A stretch of DNA of 64,000 nt from Metallyticus violacea (GCA_030762175.1 CM060834.1:69782001-69846000); one strand, 5' to 3'. Numbered from the stretch's first letter, positions 1 to 12,007 are shown. Program-made: numbers and translations. The notes: a model not told the origin generated them from the sequence alone.

Positions 1-180
1 ACAGCTGCGGGAGAGTTTATCAGTGTTATTGTTGGCATATCGAGTAACGGTACCGCCTCTTTTATACCGGTTGGGTATATGATTAGCTTGGCAGTAATAG
101 ATTAATATTTCATAATAGCTATCTTCACGACAAAGCTTTTGTCAAAAATAAAACATATGTATCGTTATGAAAAATTAGTT
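1..180. other. no recognised feature
   Basis: I see no coding frame, repeat or RNA gene in this AT-rich stretch at the window edge. Confidence 0.5.
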
Positions 181-690
181 AATTTGCCCCCCACCATTTT
201 TAAACAATTGAGGAGAGAAAAACAATATAGCGCTTTTTAAAGTTGGGTTTTCAAGCACATCCTTATTTCTAATGGCCCTATTTCCCTAATTTTCAGAAAT
301 ATTTTTTTATTTTATTTAGATAGTATATACCAAGATTTTTTTTGCGAAAAAAATATTGGTGCCTTTAGAGCTATTTTTAAATTTTGAATTTTACGTAAAC
401 TCCCACTCATAATAATCTGATTTCACTTATTTTCAGAAATGAAGTTTATTATTTTTATTTCAATGGCTTATTATGAGTTTCGTTGGAAAAACAACGCGGC
501 CTCTAAAGTGATTTTTAAATTTTGGTTTTTAGTTAAACCCCCACTCATAATCGTATAATTTCGCTGATTTTTAGAGACTATTTTTCTTACTTTATTTCAA
601 TGGCGTATGCAGAGAAAAAAATGCGATTGCTGGAGCTATATTTAAATTTTTGCTATAAGTTAACCCCCGTCTTCAATGATCAAATGTTGC
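181..690 (+). repeat. degenerate tandem repeat, ~125-bp unit, about four copies
   Basis: Each unit carries, in the same order, an AT-rich block with TTTTTAAATTTT, a C-run block (AACTCCCACTCATAAT in the second unit, AACCCCCACTCATAAT in the third), a CTGATTTTYAGA block and a TTTATTTCAATGGC block. Units start near 235, 361, 496 and 623, and an earlier partial copy lies near 185-235. The copies are clearly diverged. This could be the edge of a minisatellite or an old tandem duplication. No protein is implied. Confidence 0.7.
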
Positions 691-699
691 TGGTTAACG

Positions 700-2550
700 A
701 ACTGGATAAACCGTTTGTTAATTGATCATTACATGCCGAGTTTCGTTGAAGAAAATAAAAAATTGTGAGCATCCAATTGTGGTTTAGAGTGATAACAACA
801 GAAGATGCTTGGTGGACTCAATGCCACGAAGAATCGAGACGGTAATCAAATCGAAAGGATATCCAACAAAATATTAACACAAAATAGTTATAGTAGTTCA
901 TATGAATATGTCTCACATATACCATTTACAGATATTGTTTTATAAGTAGTAATTGTAATTTAGTTTGCTCATTTTGAAACGCAGAACATTAAGATATGTT
1001 TGTTTAGTTTTCCTGAAAATTTGGCTTCAATAAAAGCATAAATTTAAATTAAAATAAAAAGCATAATGCAACTTTTAACAAAATTCTCTGAAGTGTCCAG
1101 AATTAATGCCACTACTGTACATGCTTTATCAGTAATTGTGTCCTTTTTCCTTGCACTTTTTTATATAAAGTGCTAGGTAAGCTCTGTTAAGCTTTAATAT
1201 TATTACAGTTAGTGCTTCTGCCTCAAAAGAGGTGACCAATATCCAGAATTCGGATCTCTAGCAGAACACACAAAAACACAATTGCTTTAATTAATTTGTG
1301 GAACAATGAGATATTTAATGTATACATTTTGTCATAATTTTTAAACCTCACTAAGTAAATAACAGAAAAGGGATCATTAAATGAAATTATAAAAGCCATA
1401 AAATGTAATACATTTCCTTAACATTGTCATTTCATTGTAGCTCATTGCTATATTTATGATGACCATGGAAACAGATGCCCTGTCCTCGTTTCCTCTTGTG
1501 GTCATTTGGCTAGCCCATGTAGCGAGTACATACTGCTAATTGACTGTTTTACCACGAGCTACAATGTTGAAGTAGCGCCTACCCGTGTAATTTAATCAGC
1601 AACTTCGCCCAATTACGTTTTGCTTGATGACCCCGCGCTCTGGAGTAGGTCAAGAGGTAAACTAATGAGGTGGAGACTTCTGTTTCTGACGTTCTTCGCC
1701 ACCCGGTTTCAACCACACTAAATGAAAATGACCGCCACAAGAGAAGATAAACAAATTTCTGGCGTTTTCAGCATTGTGTCTTTGAGTTAAACATAAGAGA
1801 AAATTACAAGGTTACTAGAGTAGTTTTATAACTATTTACTCTCTTGAAATATTTCTTTTCCTTAAGAGACGTTAATTTATAAGTTTTAGAGCATTTTTTT
1901 CTAATTATTAGTGCAAGACTTCCAGAATATGTCCTTACCGCTCCCACGGAATTTTACGTCTCGGCAACTGAACTTGCCACAATCGGCCGCGCCTTATACT
2001 TCTTGCACTATTCGCACCCTATAATAAAGAGGGGTTTCTTGTATACAAGATGACTTTTCAAAACATCATGGGAGTGTTGTGTATGTCCAAAAGACCATTT
2101 TGTGGAACCACGGCGCCTGAAAAGAACATAAGTTATGGGTCGATTAATCCTTTAGTCACTGATGAAAAAAATCACCCACAATGACGTGCACACCACCTTA
2201 GATGGACACGTGATAAAAGGTTTGAGTTTTAGCAATTTTGTTGCTGTATGTGCAGAAGATACTGAAACCCCAACTTATTGCGCTAATTTTGTTGGCGAAC
2301 GTTCAAGTTTTGCGTCGAATGTTGGAGCAGTATTTCTTAGCTCCAGAGATTAGGGAGAATATAAAATTGTATGTTTAATTTGATGAATCCTAAAACATTA
2401 ATAAGACATCAATATAAATTAAAGCAAAAGCCTCTGAGAATATGATACACATATTTTGTGCAGTAACTCTGCAAAATCATACAAGTCAGGACCTCGCAAC
2501 CTTGCGTCCCCCTAAGTCATAAAAATTCCAATCCCTAACATACAGCTAGT
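700..2550. other. no recognised feature
   Basis: Unique-looking AT-rich DNA. A short open frame at 2162-2353 on the plus strand (63 codons) matches no family I know. A faint tRNA-like B-box resemblance near 1245 is too weak to call. Confidence 0.4.
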
Positions 2551-2929
2551 CTAGGGGTGATATTGTAGCAGAAGACCTTGAAGAGATGCAACTCGAACAA
2601 AGCCTAACGGGGCATGTTTCTGACACGAAAACAACTTGAAGGGGAGATCTGAGGGGAGAAAAGAGATAAACAAGCTCAGGAATTCGTTAGTAGGAGGACT
2701 CTTACAGAAATCGGCGCCAAATCGCAGCCTATAGGGAACGAACCGGGAACCACTGATTCTCATGTAGCCAAATTAGGAGTAGGACCTAAAAAGATGCTAC
2801 CAGAAATCGAATACAAAATTAAAAGGACGCACATGAGACTGACCGACTGTGAAACTAATAAAATTTATGGGAAAGCAGAAAAGCCCCGTAGTTTTGTGAA
2901 GGATCTTGGAGCAGTTATGTAAGAGTTGT

Positions 2930-3250
2930 CGACAGTTTCTGATGAGTTGTGAGGCAGGTCGGGCTGAAGCATTTTGCACGCAGTTTTGAAGAAAAGCCAG
3001 GCAGCTCTAGTTAAGCATTTTTAGTTCGGCAGTCTTTGAAGAATCTTGACGCAGTCTCGACGCAGTCCTTGATTAGTTTCGTAGCAGTTTTAGTTAGGCA
3101 GTTTTGAAGAAAAACCCCGCAGTTAAGGCCGGAGCAGTGTGATCAAGTTTTTAATTAGGCAGTTTGATCAGAGCAGTGTGACGAGTTTTAAACATTTTTG
3201 ATGAGTTTTGAGGTAGTTCAGACAGTCCGCAGTTGGCTCAGGTCAAGTGA
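2930..3250 (+). repeat. segment rich in diverged GCAGTTTT-type short repeats
   Basis: The motif GCAGTTTTGAAGAAAA occurs at about 2980 and again at about 3098. TTAGGCAGTTT occurs twice, GAGCAGTGTGA twice, and many further CAGT words fill the interval. It is followed at 3315-3360 by two AATAAA-type signals. The texture resembles an untranslated leader or LTR of a retroelement, but I could not find paired LTRs, a primer-binding site or a coding region to support this. Confidence 0.4.
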
Positions 3251-3604
3251 CGTACCTAATCCCTTATAGACAAACAGCCCGAGATTCTCTCCTAGCTAGA
3301 AATTATTACTTATGTAAATAAAAGAGGTTCATCGTCTCTGTAACTGTAAATAAACAATTCTCAAAAGGAATTTACATGTGTCTTGAAGTGAAGGAGAGTG
3401 TGTTTCCCGTTCCCATCCTGTCTCCCTAGTAACGTGCATACGTTCCAAAAACTAAAAAACAAATATAAACTCTGAGATTCCAAAAACTATAAACTAATAA
3501 TTCATTCTCATGCGCCGGAGCATTGGTTCTGACGTGGTGAACGACACTTCATAGCAGCTGAGCGTTCATCATTTCTCAACAGTGCGACGGAACGCCCAGC
3601 GACA

Positions 3605-3617
3605 CCCCCCCCCCCCT
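3605..3617. repeat. poly-C run
   Basis: A homopolymer of C, 13 or more bases, lies directly beside the DUF4817-type relic. Confidence 0.8.
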
Positions 3618-3621
3618 TTTA

Positions 3622-3870
3622 ATACCGCTGCAATGTCTTCTGTAAAACTGTAAGTCTTTGCGTCTGTTTCTTGTTTTGCACCGAGTTACTGGTACCAAAT
3701 TTATTCACAAGATCGTGAATTACCTTTCTGGAAGGAAGCAGTGGCCCAGGAATCTCACGAATAAATTCCTCACGAACGCGAAGAGTTGATTCGTTTTTAT
3801 TATAGCATTTACACAAAAATACTGCTCTAGGGTCAACTGTCTAGACATCTTCGCCAATAAATGTAGACTC
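3622..3870 (-). pseudogene. DUF4817-type DDE transposase, N-terminal helix-turn-helix relic
   Basis: Two overlapping minus-strand frames together read as the N-terminal DNA-binding region of the arthropod transposases annotated as DUF4817 proteins. One frame has LTLEQYFCVNAIIKT. The next has LLPSRKVIHDLVNKFGTSNSV, shortened here in meaning to the PSRKVIHDLVNKF block, followed by Q-K-K-Q-T-Q-R-L-T-V-L. In the family, this region binds the transposon end as a helix-turn-helix and precedes a DDE nuclease domain. Here the nuclease domain is absent, and at least one frameshift separates the two halves. It ends at the poly-C run. It is a dead fragment, one of three relics of this family in the window. 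Confidence 0.55.
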
Positions 3871-5384
3871 GTGACTGTTCGGAAATTCAAGGCCAGACAG
3901 GCGATCGTTAGTGGGGTGAGAGCCAGCCTTGGCAAATGCGCTAAATCCTAGGAAACTAGTAGAATTAATTGAAAAAATAACGCACTAGTAATGAGATGTT
4001 AACAAATATTAAATATTAAATATATATTGTGGCATATAGGGAATTAACAAAATGTGGAGAAAGGTATTGTAGCGCTGAGGTGGTTGGGAATAAGAAAATA
4101 GTAGTTGGGAAGCAGTATATAAGCAAAATTATAGTCTGCGCATGCGCAATATGAATAAGCACGGTCTTAAGAGATAGACGAGGTGAGAGGTTGTGCCACC
4201 ATCCCTCCTGGAAAGTCATCTTGGTTAACATCCATCATGAATGTAAGTGTTAAACTGTTCATTATAAAATGCCTTTATTAATTTGTAAATAATGTTTGTG
4301 TTTTCAGTGAATACCTAAGATGATATTTCTAAAATATGATCTCGTTTGGAGTCAGGATGGGTGGAATTATTTAGATTAGGGTTGTGAGTTAGGTCCCCTT
4401 TTTGTTAAATTAGGTACAGAAAGATATTTTAGGTGGATGGAAGCAAGGAGGTGGGGGCAATATTTCAAAATTACCATTATACTGTTACATTGCTATTAAA
4501 GCTATTAACTTTCTCATTTAGAATATGTAAACTAGGCTAATTTCGTAATATGACTAATTTTCAGCTTTTATTAAAAAAAACAGCGAAAATTTTAGTTTTG
4601 AAGAAACCACACAGATAACCATATATGGATGTCTTTGATGCATTCAGATAGCGACAAAAGCGATTGTTCTTCGATTCAAGCAATTCTTAATGGTAAGTAT
4701 AGGAATTGTTTTATAATTGGCGGTAAAGAATAACACAATAGAAAGCTTTGAATAAGGAGCAGGAGCTTATCTTGGAAATGTATTTTTTTTACATTTCTTT
4801 AGCCTTCATATGGCCATTTTTATTTCTTCTCACGTTTACGCGTTTTATCTGGCGAAAATAAAAACAAATCAAACATTTGATACTTTAATTACCTCCGGGT
4901 GTGTATAAAACATGTACGGATCGATGAAGAACAAAATAAATTGAAAATTTACAAAATTAAATGTGGGACACATACGAATACCATCAAATTCAGGGACTAA
5001 GAAAACAAGTTCTGAAGAAAAACCGCAGGACCTCTGGGAGTTTTGAAGATGATAGAATGCTGAAAGAAAGATTCAGTGCGTTTGTTTTAATCATTGGTGT
5101 CATGAATAGTGCCAGAGAATGTCGAAATACCGAAATAATTTTAAGTGTTTGGTTTGCCATTACACATCAGACTGAACAAAACTTACTACTATTATATCAA
5201 TTTAGTCACTATCACGAATTTAGCAACACTGTCACGAAATGATAACTGTTATTTTAGAACGCCACTTATTGTGTTCTATTTGTAATGTTGTTAACAGTTT
5301 AGAATAAAAACAATCAATTTATAACTACCTTAAACTATTTATTTATGCCAAGACCAAAATATTTAGAAATTAACTGAGTTTGCC

Positions 5385-5386
<2 letters not shown>
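3871..5386. other. no recognised feature
   Basis: AT-rich sequence. A 93-codon plus-strand open frame at 4961-5242 has no recognisable domain and is probably chance. Confidence 0.4.

Positions 5387-5428
<42 letters not shown>
5387..5428. repeat. (AT)n microsatellite
   Basis: About 21 uninterrupted AT units. Confidence 0.95.
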
Positions 5429-5431
<3 letters not shown>

Positions 5432-5601
5432 GCTACTAATGGAGTAATAAAAACTTCTAAAAAGCATAAAAATTCATAAAAAAATTCTCATCACGTGACC
5501 AAGAGCCAAGCTCGAAATATACGTGTGGTTTTAGTGCTCAATTTTACGGGTTTTAGTGTGAAATTGTATGTGAACTTTTTTATATTGCACTCTGAGTGTT
5601 T

Positions 5602-5649
5602 TATATATATATATATATATATTGTGTGTGTGTGTGTGTGTGTGTGTGT
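5602..5649. repeat. compound (AT)n(GT)n microsatellite
   Basis: About ten AT units pass directly into about 13 GT units and abut the 5' edge of a truncated SINE-A copy. Confidence 0.95.
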
Positions 5650-5816
5650 AAAGCCGTGGGTCCCGTGTCGTACATTTAGGGCACGAAAAAGAACCTCAAG
5701 CCTGAAAGAAGAGGCCTCTGAGCAAAATTTACCGGCCGCTTTCATGCCCTGAATTGAATGGGACACTGATGACCTGAGATGTTAAAGAGCGTCCTTAAAT
5801 AAAACGAATAAAAAAA
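5650..5816 (+). mobile_element. SINE-A, 5'-truncated copy
   Basis: From AAGCCGTGGGTCCCGTGT to an A-rich tail, this matches the body of the full-length SINE at 28921-29217, including GAGGCCTCTGAGCAAAATTT and CTGATGACCTGAGATGTTAA. The tRNA-like head is missing. In its place stands the AT/GT microsatellite. SINEs are non-coding and depend on a LINE for mobility. Confidence 0.8.
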
Positions 5817-8072
5817 TGTTATGTGAAGAGTAATTGTGGGTGGGTAGCGTATCTCAAAATAACACAAAATGTATACATGAACAGACATTCTATAATCTAA
5901 TACTTCCCACGTTACTGGGCGCACCATTGTATCCGCTGCGGTAACTGGTATTTACATCTTTATTTGTATACCGATCGTGGTAGATATGGACTTGAGTTTC
6001 ATTGCTTACCAGCCAATCTGTGATACTTGCTGGGTTCAAAACGCATCAACTTCATTCAGGCAAAAAGTGTTGCGCTGCTGCTAAACATAACTATTAATAG
6101 TCTATAGAATCTTTGTAGATCTGTATTTTGGGAAGTATTAAACACGGACTTTTTGTGTCATGTTGAATTGTACTATCCTAATGTTAATATGAATATTTAT
6201 AATTTAAGTAGCAATTGAGAAACCTCTCTTATGGTATTAAATATTAACTGCACATCTTAAAACAAAGATCTATATTTTCGGACATAAATAAAAACTATCC
6301 TGCCACTGTCATTGACGCATTTCTTTTTATCACAATTATGATAGGTACTCTAGACCACTACGAGAAATAAATATATTTAATTGTGAAACAAGTCACAATT
6401 ACAACACAATGTTTCCGGATTTAAACATGAAATCATATCCGTAAAAACTGGACTACATATGAATTTGAATTTATTTCAGCTGTTTTTAGTCTTTCGTCAC
6501 ATCAAACTAATTTGCCAACAACAATAATAACAGTAATGTAATTTCTACTTGAATTAAAATCCTGATTTATGTAAATGAAAATCTTTATAAAATCTTTATA
6601 TTACTTTATATTCTGAAATAAAATTAAGGTAAACTCCCCAAATAACGGCATCTTAACTCTTAAATGGCTACAGGTCTGTAAGTAAAGAATATACAAACAA
6701 GGAAACGATGAAAAAAATGCTTTATTTTCTTCAGACACAGCATAAAACCATAAATTATATTTGATACTAAATATAACATTCACATCACTTAGGAACATAC
6801 TGGCGTTTCTAGGAACGGTAGAAACAATTAACGCTATCTTTTTTCAATTGCAGGGAATTAATTCTGTTTTCATAAGAAGCAGTATACAACTAAAATAGAA
6901 AATCTTCAACTATAAGTAGTTTATGTTCAAATGATCAATGTTCACCCAATATTAATACAGTTTTTCTTAATTTCAAAATGGAACATCACGTGAAAGAGGC
7001 AAATATCTTCCAATTTTGTTATTTATTTTGAAAATATTACTCTTTTCGCCATTTTATCATATAAAATAGTTCAAGAGATAGGGAGTGTTATTAAATAAAT
7101 AGTTACTGCTTATAATAAATGCCGTGGACCTTTATATATCTAGACCTTTATTGCCCAATGACGCTGTAGGCTCTACCGAGTAATCTTTAACATTAACCTA
7201 AAACTTCCTTCTATAACACTTCCAATTTTATACAGGTCAGCTAACTTCTCTCTGTACAGGAAGCTTTCAGGAATAAGGAAAAACATACAGTTTTATATCC
7301 TCATTCTTAGCTGAATCCACAAAGTAAAAAAAGTTTCTATTATCTCCCTTAATAATCACCTTTTAGTAGTTACACAATATTGAAAATGGCGGAAATAATG
7401 CTAAATGCAAATGATGTCGAACTGGCAATTAATTTGTGAATTTTATTACTAGATGGCATGTGGATAAAGACTCCCTAGTGTATTACCATAATCTGATATT
7501 TCTTTCAAAAATAATATAATATATGTGGCTATATTTGGTTTATTAGATATTAACAACGAAAAACCAAATCTCTGTAGCACAAATTTGCTAAACTATAAGG
7601 ACTTTTTAAAATAATATCATAGTGACATAAAAAACTGAAAATTCATTGAAAAAACTCTCCACTTTAATTTATATTCATTCAGATGAAACATGTTTAAATT
7701 TTTAATCATTTCCGCATATAATTTACATATTGATTTTCGAGGTGTTTGAGATACTACAGGGTGATCTAAAGAAAATAGGAAGCTATTAACTTCACATTAT
7801 AAAAGTTATAAGAGAATAGAATATTTACAAATAAAGGGAAAAGAGTTTCAAAATCCTGACAAAAGGAATTACTAAAAGGAGGTGTACTTAAAGAACCAAA
7901 ATTCTGTAATAATTAGAAAAAAAATCTTTTTATTAGAATGGAAAAATAACATGAAATATAAAATATGTGCTAAATATTCTTAACAACTATATTAATTATA
8001 AACTGTAAATAATGAACGAATGCCCTTAAAGGGATCCCATAAAGTCAAAAGGCCTTAGCAGCAACTTCCTGA
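5817..8072. other. no recognised feature
   Basis: AT-rich DNA without a supported gene. A GGGTTCAAAAC word near 6034 resembles a tRNA B box but has no convincing A box upstream. Confidence 0.4.
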
Positions 8073-8250
8073 TTTTGACATCATCCATTTCAAAAGTATA
8101 TAGCTTTGCAGCCAATTGAGCTAGAAGGTTCTGGTTTTTACCTTTCGCAAGAGAAAACTGACATAAACAACCTGAACAGATCCTGAATGTGGCTTAGGCA
8201 TAAACTTTCGGGTTGGAGATATGAGCGAGTTTTTAACCATGTTTTCTTTG
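8073..8250 (+). repeat. left arm of a long imperfect inverted repeat
   Basis: The reverse complement of this segment reappears at 9570-9757. The best part is 8073-8137: TTTTGACATCATCCATTT and CCAATTGAGCTAGAAGGTTC pair with GAACCTTCTAGCTCAATTGG and AAATGGATGATGTCAAAA. Similarity continues inward through ACATAAACAACCTGA, TCCTGAATG, TTTCGGG and ATGAGCGAGTTTT with small gaps. It could be the terminal inverted repeat of a non-autonomous DNA element, or one of two opposed copies of an unknown dispersed repeat. Confidence 0.7.
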
Positions 8251-9569
8251 ATCACAAATTCAGATACACAGGAGTGCAAGCCCTATGAACTCTAACATTT
8301 CACACGCTAGAGTGTTTTCTTAGCGCATTTACTTAGTTGCTTACCTATTGATTTATACTTAGATTCTACACTTATTTACACTTTATATAAAATGTAAATA
8401 ACACATATACAAATTGAAATATTACTTCTTAATAATTAGGTACATAATTATAATTTTTAATTAAGTTAGAATTATAATTTGTTTATTTCTATATAAAACA
8501 TCCGTAATTCTTGATCAACAGAAAGAACTGGCTTTAATTTATTATTTTAAATGTTGGTCAATGGGGAAATGGTGATTGCACGAGAAGGCTGCCAGAAGTT
8601 GTATTCTTCGAACTATCTTTTTGCCAAAATACGAAACTGGAGTGATTGTTTATTTAAACACTTGTTTGATAGAAATGTTCCACGAAACGATAGATGTTTA
8701 GTCCCTAATACAGGACGTTCACGTAAAAACTATTTATATTGATGTAAGGGAAGTTTCGCTGTAGTTTATTTGTAAAAATTGGGAGATATTCTAAATTCAG
8801 TCATTATTAACTGTCAAGCGAAACGGCTATTGATCAAGGAACTTGTACCGAGCGCCCACTCTCCGGTCTTGAGTGGGCGAGTTTGGCGTGCGTTTGGTTA
8901 CAGATTGTCTTGGTAAACGAAGTCGCCTAAGAGCAAGTTGGCACGATAACAAAAATATAAAGGAGATTCACAAAACGGTATGATTTAACAAATAACGAAC
9001 TGCGCAGCAAACACACCAGACCTTTTTGGATATATTGTTTCCTCTCAAAGCCGTGTGTTCAAATAGGAGACAGATAGGCAAACCAAAGAACTGTGATTCG
9101 GTTCTTGGCAATAACCGACTTCTTCGGAACTAATTTGAAGGTAATGCTAGTCCGTAATTCATTGTTTGGGTTCAGAGCATTTAAGGACTTTTCAAACTGA
9201 ATTTAAGGGAAGTGGGAAGGTCCTATCGTACCAATGATAAATTAGCCGAGTTTATGCTCCTACTACTGTGACAGAACCATTCATCTACAACATTGACATT
9301 TGGACAGATTATTTTGAGACATTTTATCTGTATACTGAAGAAGAATGAACAGTTTTAAAATCAAATATTGGAACAAGAATAAGAAAGTGTTTATTTTGTC
9401 AACATTTACACAAAAACTTCCATAATTCCCAGTTATTGAATTTTTCTTAATATTTCTGCTTAAATATCTTCATGCCTATGTCTAGAAACACCACTTAAAA
9501 GTTCGAGAAAATTGATGCATACTTTTTTACTCAAGATGTACATACATATAGGAAAATGTAGTTTTGAGA
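8251..9569. other. interior between the inverted arms, no recognised gene
   Basis: About 1.3 kb between the two arms. It has only short open frames, the longest 63 codons at 8551-8742, with no transposase motif. There is a GC-richer patch near 8840-8900 of unknown meaning. Confidence 0.4.
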
Positions 9570-9757
9570 AAATAGCGAAAACTTACTCATAGTAGCTTCA
9601 CCCCGAAATCTAGTTCATTCGTACGCCATTATCAGGAAAGTCTCAGGCTGTTTATGTGAGAATAGCCAATAGTAAAATTAAAGTTAAAGCGAAGTAAAAA
9701 ACAGAACCTTCTAGCTCAATTGGTTTGAACATTTGAAATGGATGATGTCAAAATATT
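9570..9757 (-). repeat. right arm of a long imperfect inverted repeat
   Basis: Partner of the arm at 8073-8250, in opposite orientation. The outermost ~60 bases pair best, with an indel after CTCAATTGG. The inner part is more diverged. Confidence 0.7.
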
Positions 9758-10691
9758 CAAATATTAAAAGTTATTTATAGTATACATATTACAATAAAAT
9801 TATTTCATATAACTCAGAAAAGTCGGGAATTTATTGTAACTTATTTTTTGAAAAATAAAAAAAAAAAATCAAAATATTGCCTTCCAGTTGCCTTTAAGCT
9901 AATGCATAATTAGCTAATTAGCTAATACTAATCTTTGCAAAATTATGCCGCAGTCTCTTACATGGCTAAATTATGTATTACAAATCTAAAAATATTATAA
10001 AAGTACTGTGCTAAAAATGGTAGTTAATCTTACGCTAAACTAAACCTGACGCAAATATCCTCTGCAGCAGGTGTGTTCAGAAATCATGGAAATAAATAAA
10101 TAAATAAACAAATAAACCACAAGAAGACGTGTAGCTATGAGTGTAAAACATTGTGTATATGGGAACACGTTTAATCTATTTCCTATAAAACAAGCGGAAT
10201 TCCTCTTTCACGGGTGCAATATAGAACTAGAGATATTTAGCCATTCATCACCCGGGCCAGCGAGTCTCTGACGGAAAGAAGAGGGTCCCCAATAAAAGAG
10301 AAGAGCGGATGTCACAGAGAAGAATGGGAGGATGATGGATAAGTAGGGCGTGAAACTGACGCTGTGCAAGTATACAGCTAAATTGGACTGTATCGGATTT
10401 TAAAGAATGGCTTACAAAAAGAACACACGGAATTTAAACTGCTCTTTCTGGAATTGGAATTCTGTTATTTATTTAACTTACTTGTTTTGTGAAGCACATC
10501 GTACTCCCGAATTGGTATGCATGCATAAACATGTGCTGCAACAGTCATGGGGCTGTAACCGAGACATAGCAGTGACTCTGTACTGATACGGCAAGTTTGT
10601 CCGGAGAATGTTTTTTTTTCCTTTGCTCTTCACATATTTTTCCATACAAGTTAGAAGAATGATTTTGGCCATTGTCGCTCTAAAGTATATA
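9758..10691. other. no recognised gene; contains an 18-bp perfect palindrome
   Basis: Positions 9909-9926 read ATTAGCTAATTAGCTAAT, identical on both strands. The rest is AT-rich. There is nothing coding that I can support. Confidence 0.5.
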
Positions 10692-12005
10692 CGAGGTCTC
10701 TTCAAAAAGTATCGCGAATTTTGAATTTTCGCCGGCTACGTATATTCGATTTTCGATTGTTTTGTGGCGTTATGTTGGTACTCATGTCCCTCACTTATGT
10801 TGAAAAGCTCGACTATTTTGAATGTTCAGTTAATTATTGACAGCTATTTTTCTTGGACGTGTTTTAGCTTCGATTTTTGTGTTTCCAAAAAATGGAACAA
10901 AGAATCTGTATCAAATTTTGTGTGAAAAAACAAAATTAAGTGCGCGGATGCATTCCGAATGTTGACTGTAGCATATGGTGAAGCTACCTTGGACCAAAAA
11001 AAACGTTTATCGGTGGTACTAAATGTTCTCGAGAAGATGTGAACGACGAAGAGCGTCCCGGACGCCCGAGCTCAACAGACGAAAACATTGAAGTGAAGAA
11101 AATAGTATTGGCCAATCGTCGAATCACCGTTAAAGAAGTTGCTGAGGACCTAAACATACCTAAACATAAACATATCGATTGGCTCGTGCCTTTCGATTTT
11201 TACCAATGATTTGGGCGTGAGACGGGTCGCCGCAAAATTCGTACCAAAGTTGCTCAATTTCGACCAAAAACACCGTCGCATTAACTTTGCTAAGGAGCTG
11301 TTGAACTCTGTCCGCGACGACCCAAATTTGCTCCAGAGGGTCATAACTGGTGACGAATCATAGGTTTATGGTTATGACATGGAAACTAAAGCTCAATCAA
11401 CCCAATGGATGCTGCTCAACGAGCCAAGACCGAAAAAAGTGCGCCAAGTTCGGCCGAATGTGGTTTTGCTTACAGTTTTCTTCGATTGCAGGGGCGTGGT
11501 GCATCATGAGTTCTTGCCACAGGGTAGAACGGTCAATAAGGAATATTACCCGCAAGTTATGCGCAATTTGCGCGAAGCAATCCGCCAGAAACGCCCGGAT
11601 TTGTGGAAGAACAAAAATTGGCTTTTGCACCATGATAACGCCCCTGCTCACACATCGTTGCTTGTGCGCGAATTTTTGGGCAAAAACAAGACACTTATGA
11701 TGCCGCAGCCATTGTACTCCCCAGACTTGGCCCCCTGTGACCTTTTTTTTCCCAAAACTGAAGAGGCGCATGAAAGGACGACGCTACGCCACGATTGAGG
11801 AGATAAAGACGGCATCGAAGGAGGAGCTGAACAAGATCACAAAAAAAACGATTTTTTAAAGTGCTTCGAGGATTGGAAAAAACGTTGGCACAAGTGTATA
11901 ATATCTGGTGGGCATTACTTTGAAGGGGGCAACATAGATATTCATGAATAAATAAATACTTTTTGAAAAAACACAAAATTCGCGATACTTTTTGAACAGA
12001 CCTTG
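10692..12005 (+). mobile_element. mariner element, near full length, with both inverted ends
   Basis: The left end begins CGAGGTCTCTTCAAAAAG and continues TATCGCGAATTTTG. The right end, reversed, reads GCAAGGTCTGTTCAAAAAG with the same continuation. A TA dinucleotide lies at 10690-10691 and another at 12008-12009, as expected for mariner insertion, although two bases separate the right end from its TA. The length of ~1.31 kb is normal for mariner. It encloses a broken transposase on the plus strand. Cut-and-paste transposition through DNA is the family mechanism. Confidence 0.9.
10892..11951 (+). pseudogene. mariner transposase (DD34D), inactivated
   Basis: The transposase binds the inverted ends and cuts and rejoins DNA. 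From the ATG at 10892 to the TAA at 11949 there are ~353 codon lengths, the usual size. The N-terminal half shows ERPGRPSSTDEN and IVLANRRITVKEVAEDL in shifting frames. The catalytic triad is all present: GAC at 11352 (TGDES), GAT at 11634 (HHDNAPAHTS) and GAC at 11739 (SPDLAPCDL), the last two exactly 35 codons apart. Breaks include a TAG at 11361 where the family has a Trp after GDES, frameshifts in the first 450 bases, and a one-base shift at the T-run near 11742-11750. After that run the C-terminus resumes with PKLKRRMKGRRYATIEEI. It is one of the better preserved elements here but cannot make a functional protein. Confidence 0.9.
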
Positions 12006-12007
12006 CA

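Noticed and set aside
1195..1275. tRNA-like segment with a GAATTCGGATCTCT word
   Set aside because: The B box is poor and no body or tail follows. Too weak to call a SINE.
2690..2740. GGCGCC near 2714 as a retroelement primer-binding site
   Set aside because: No LTR-like end in CA lies next to it on either strand. GGCGCC is a six-base palindrome that occurs by chance.
5491..5766. Overlapping open frames on both strands rich in His-Thr, Ile-Tyr and Val-Cys
   Set aside because: They are translations of the AT/GT microsatellite and the SINE-A body.
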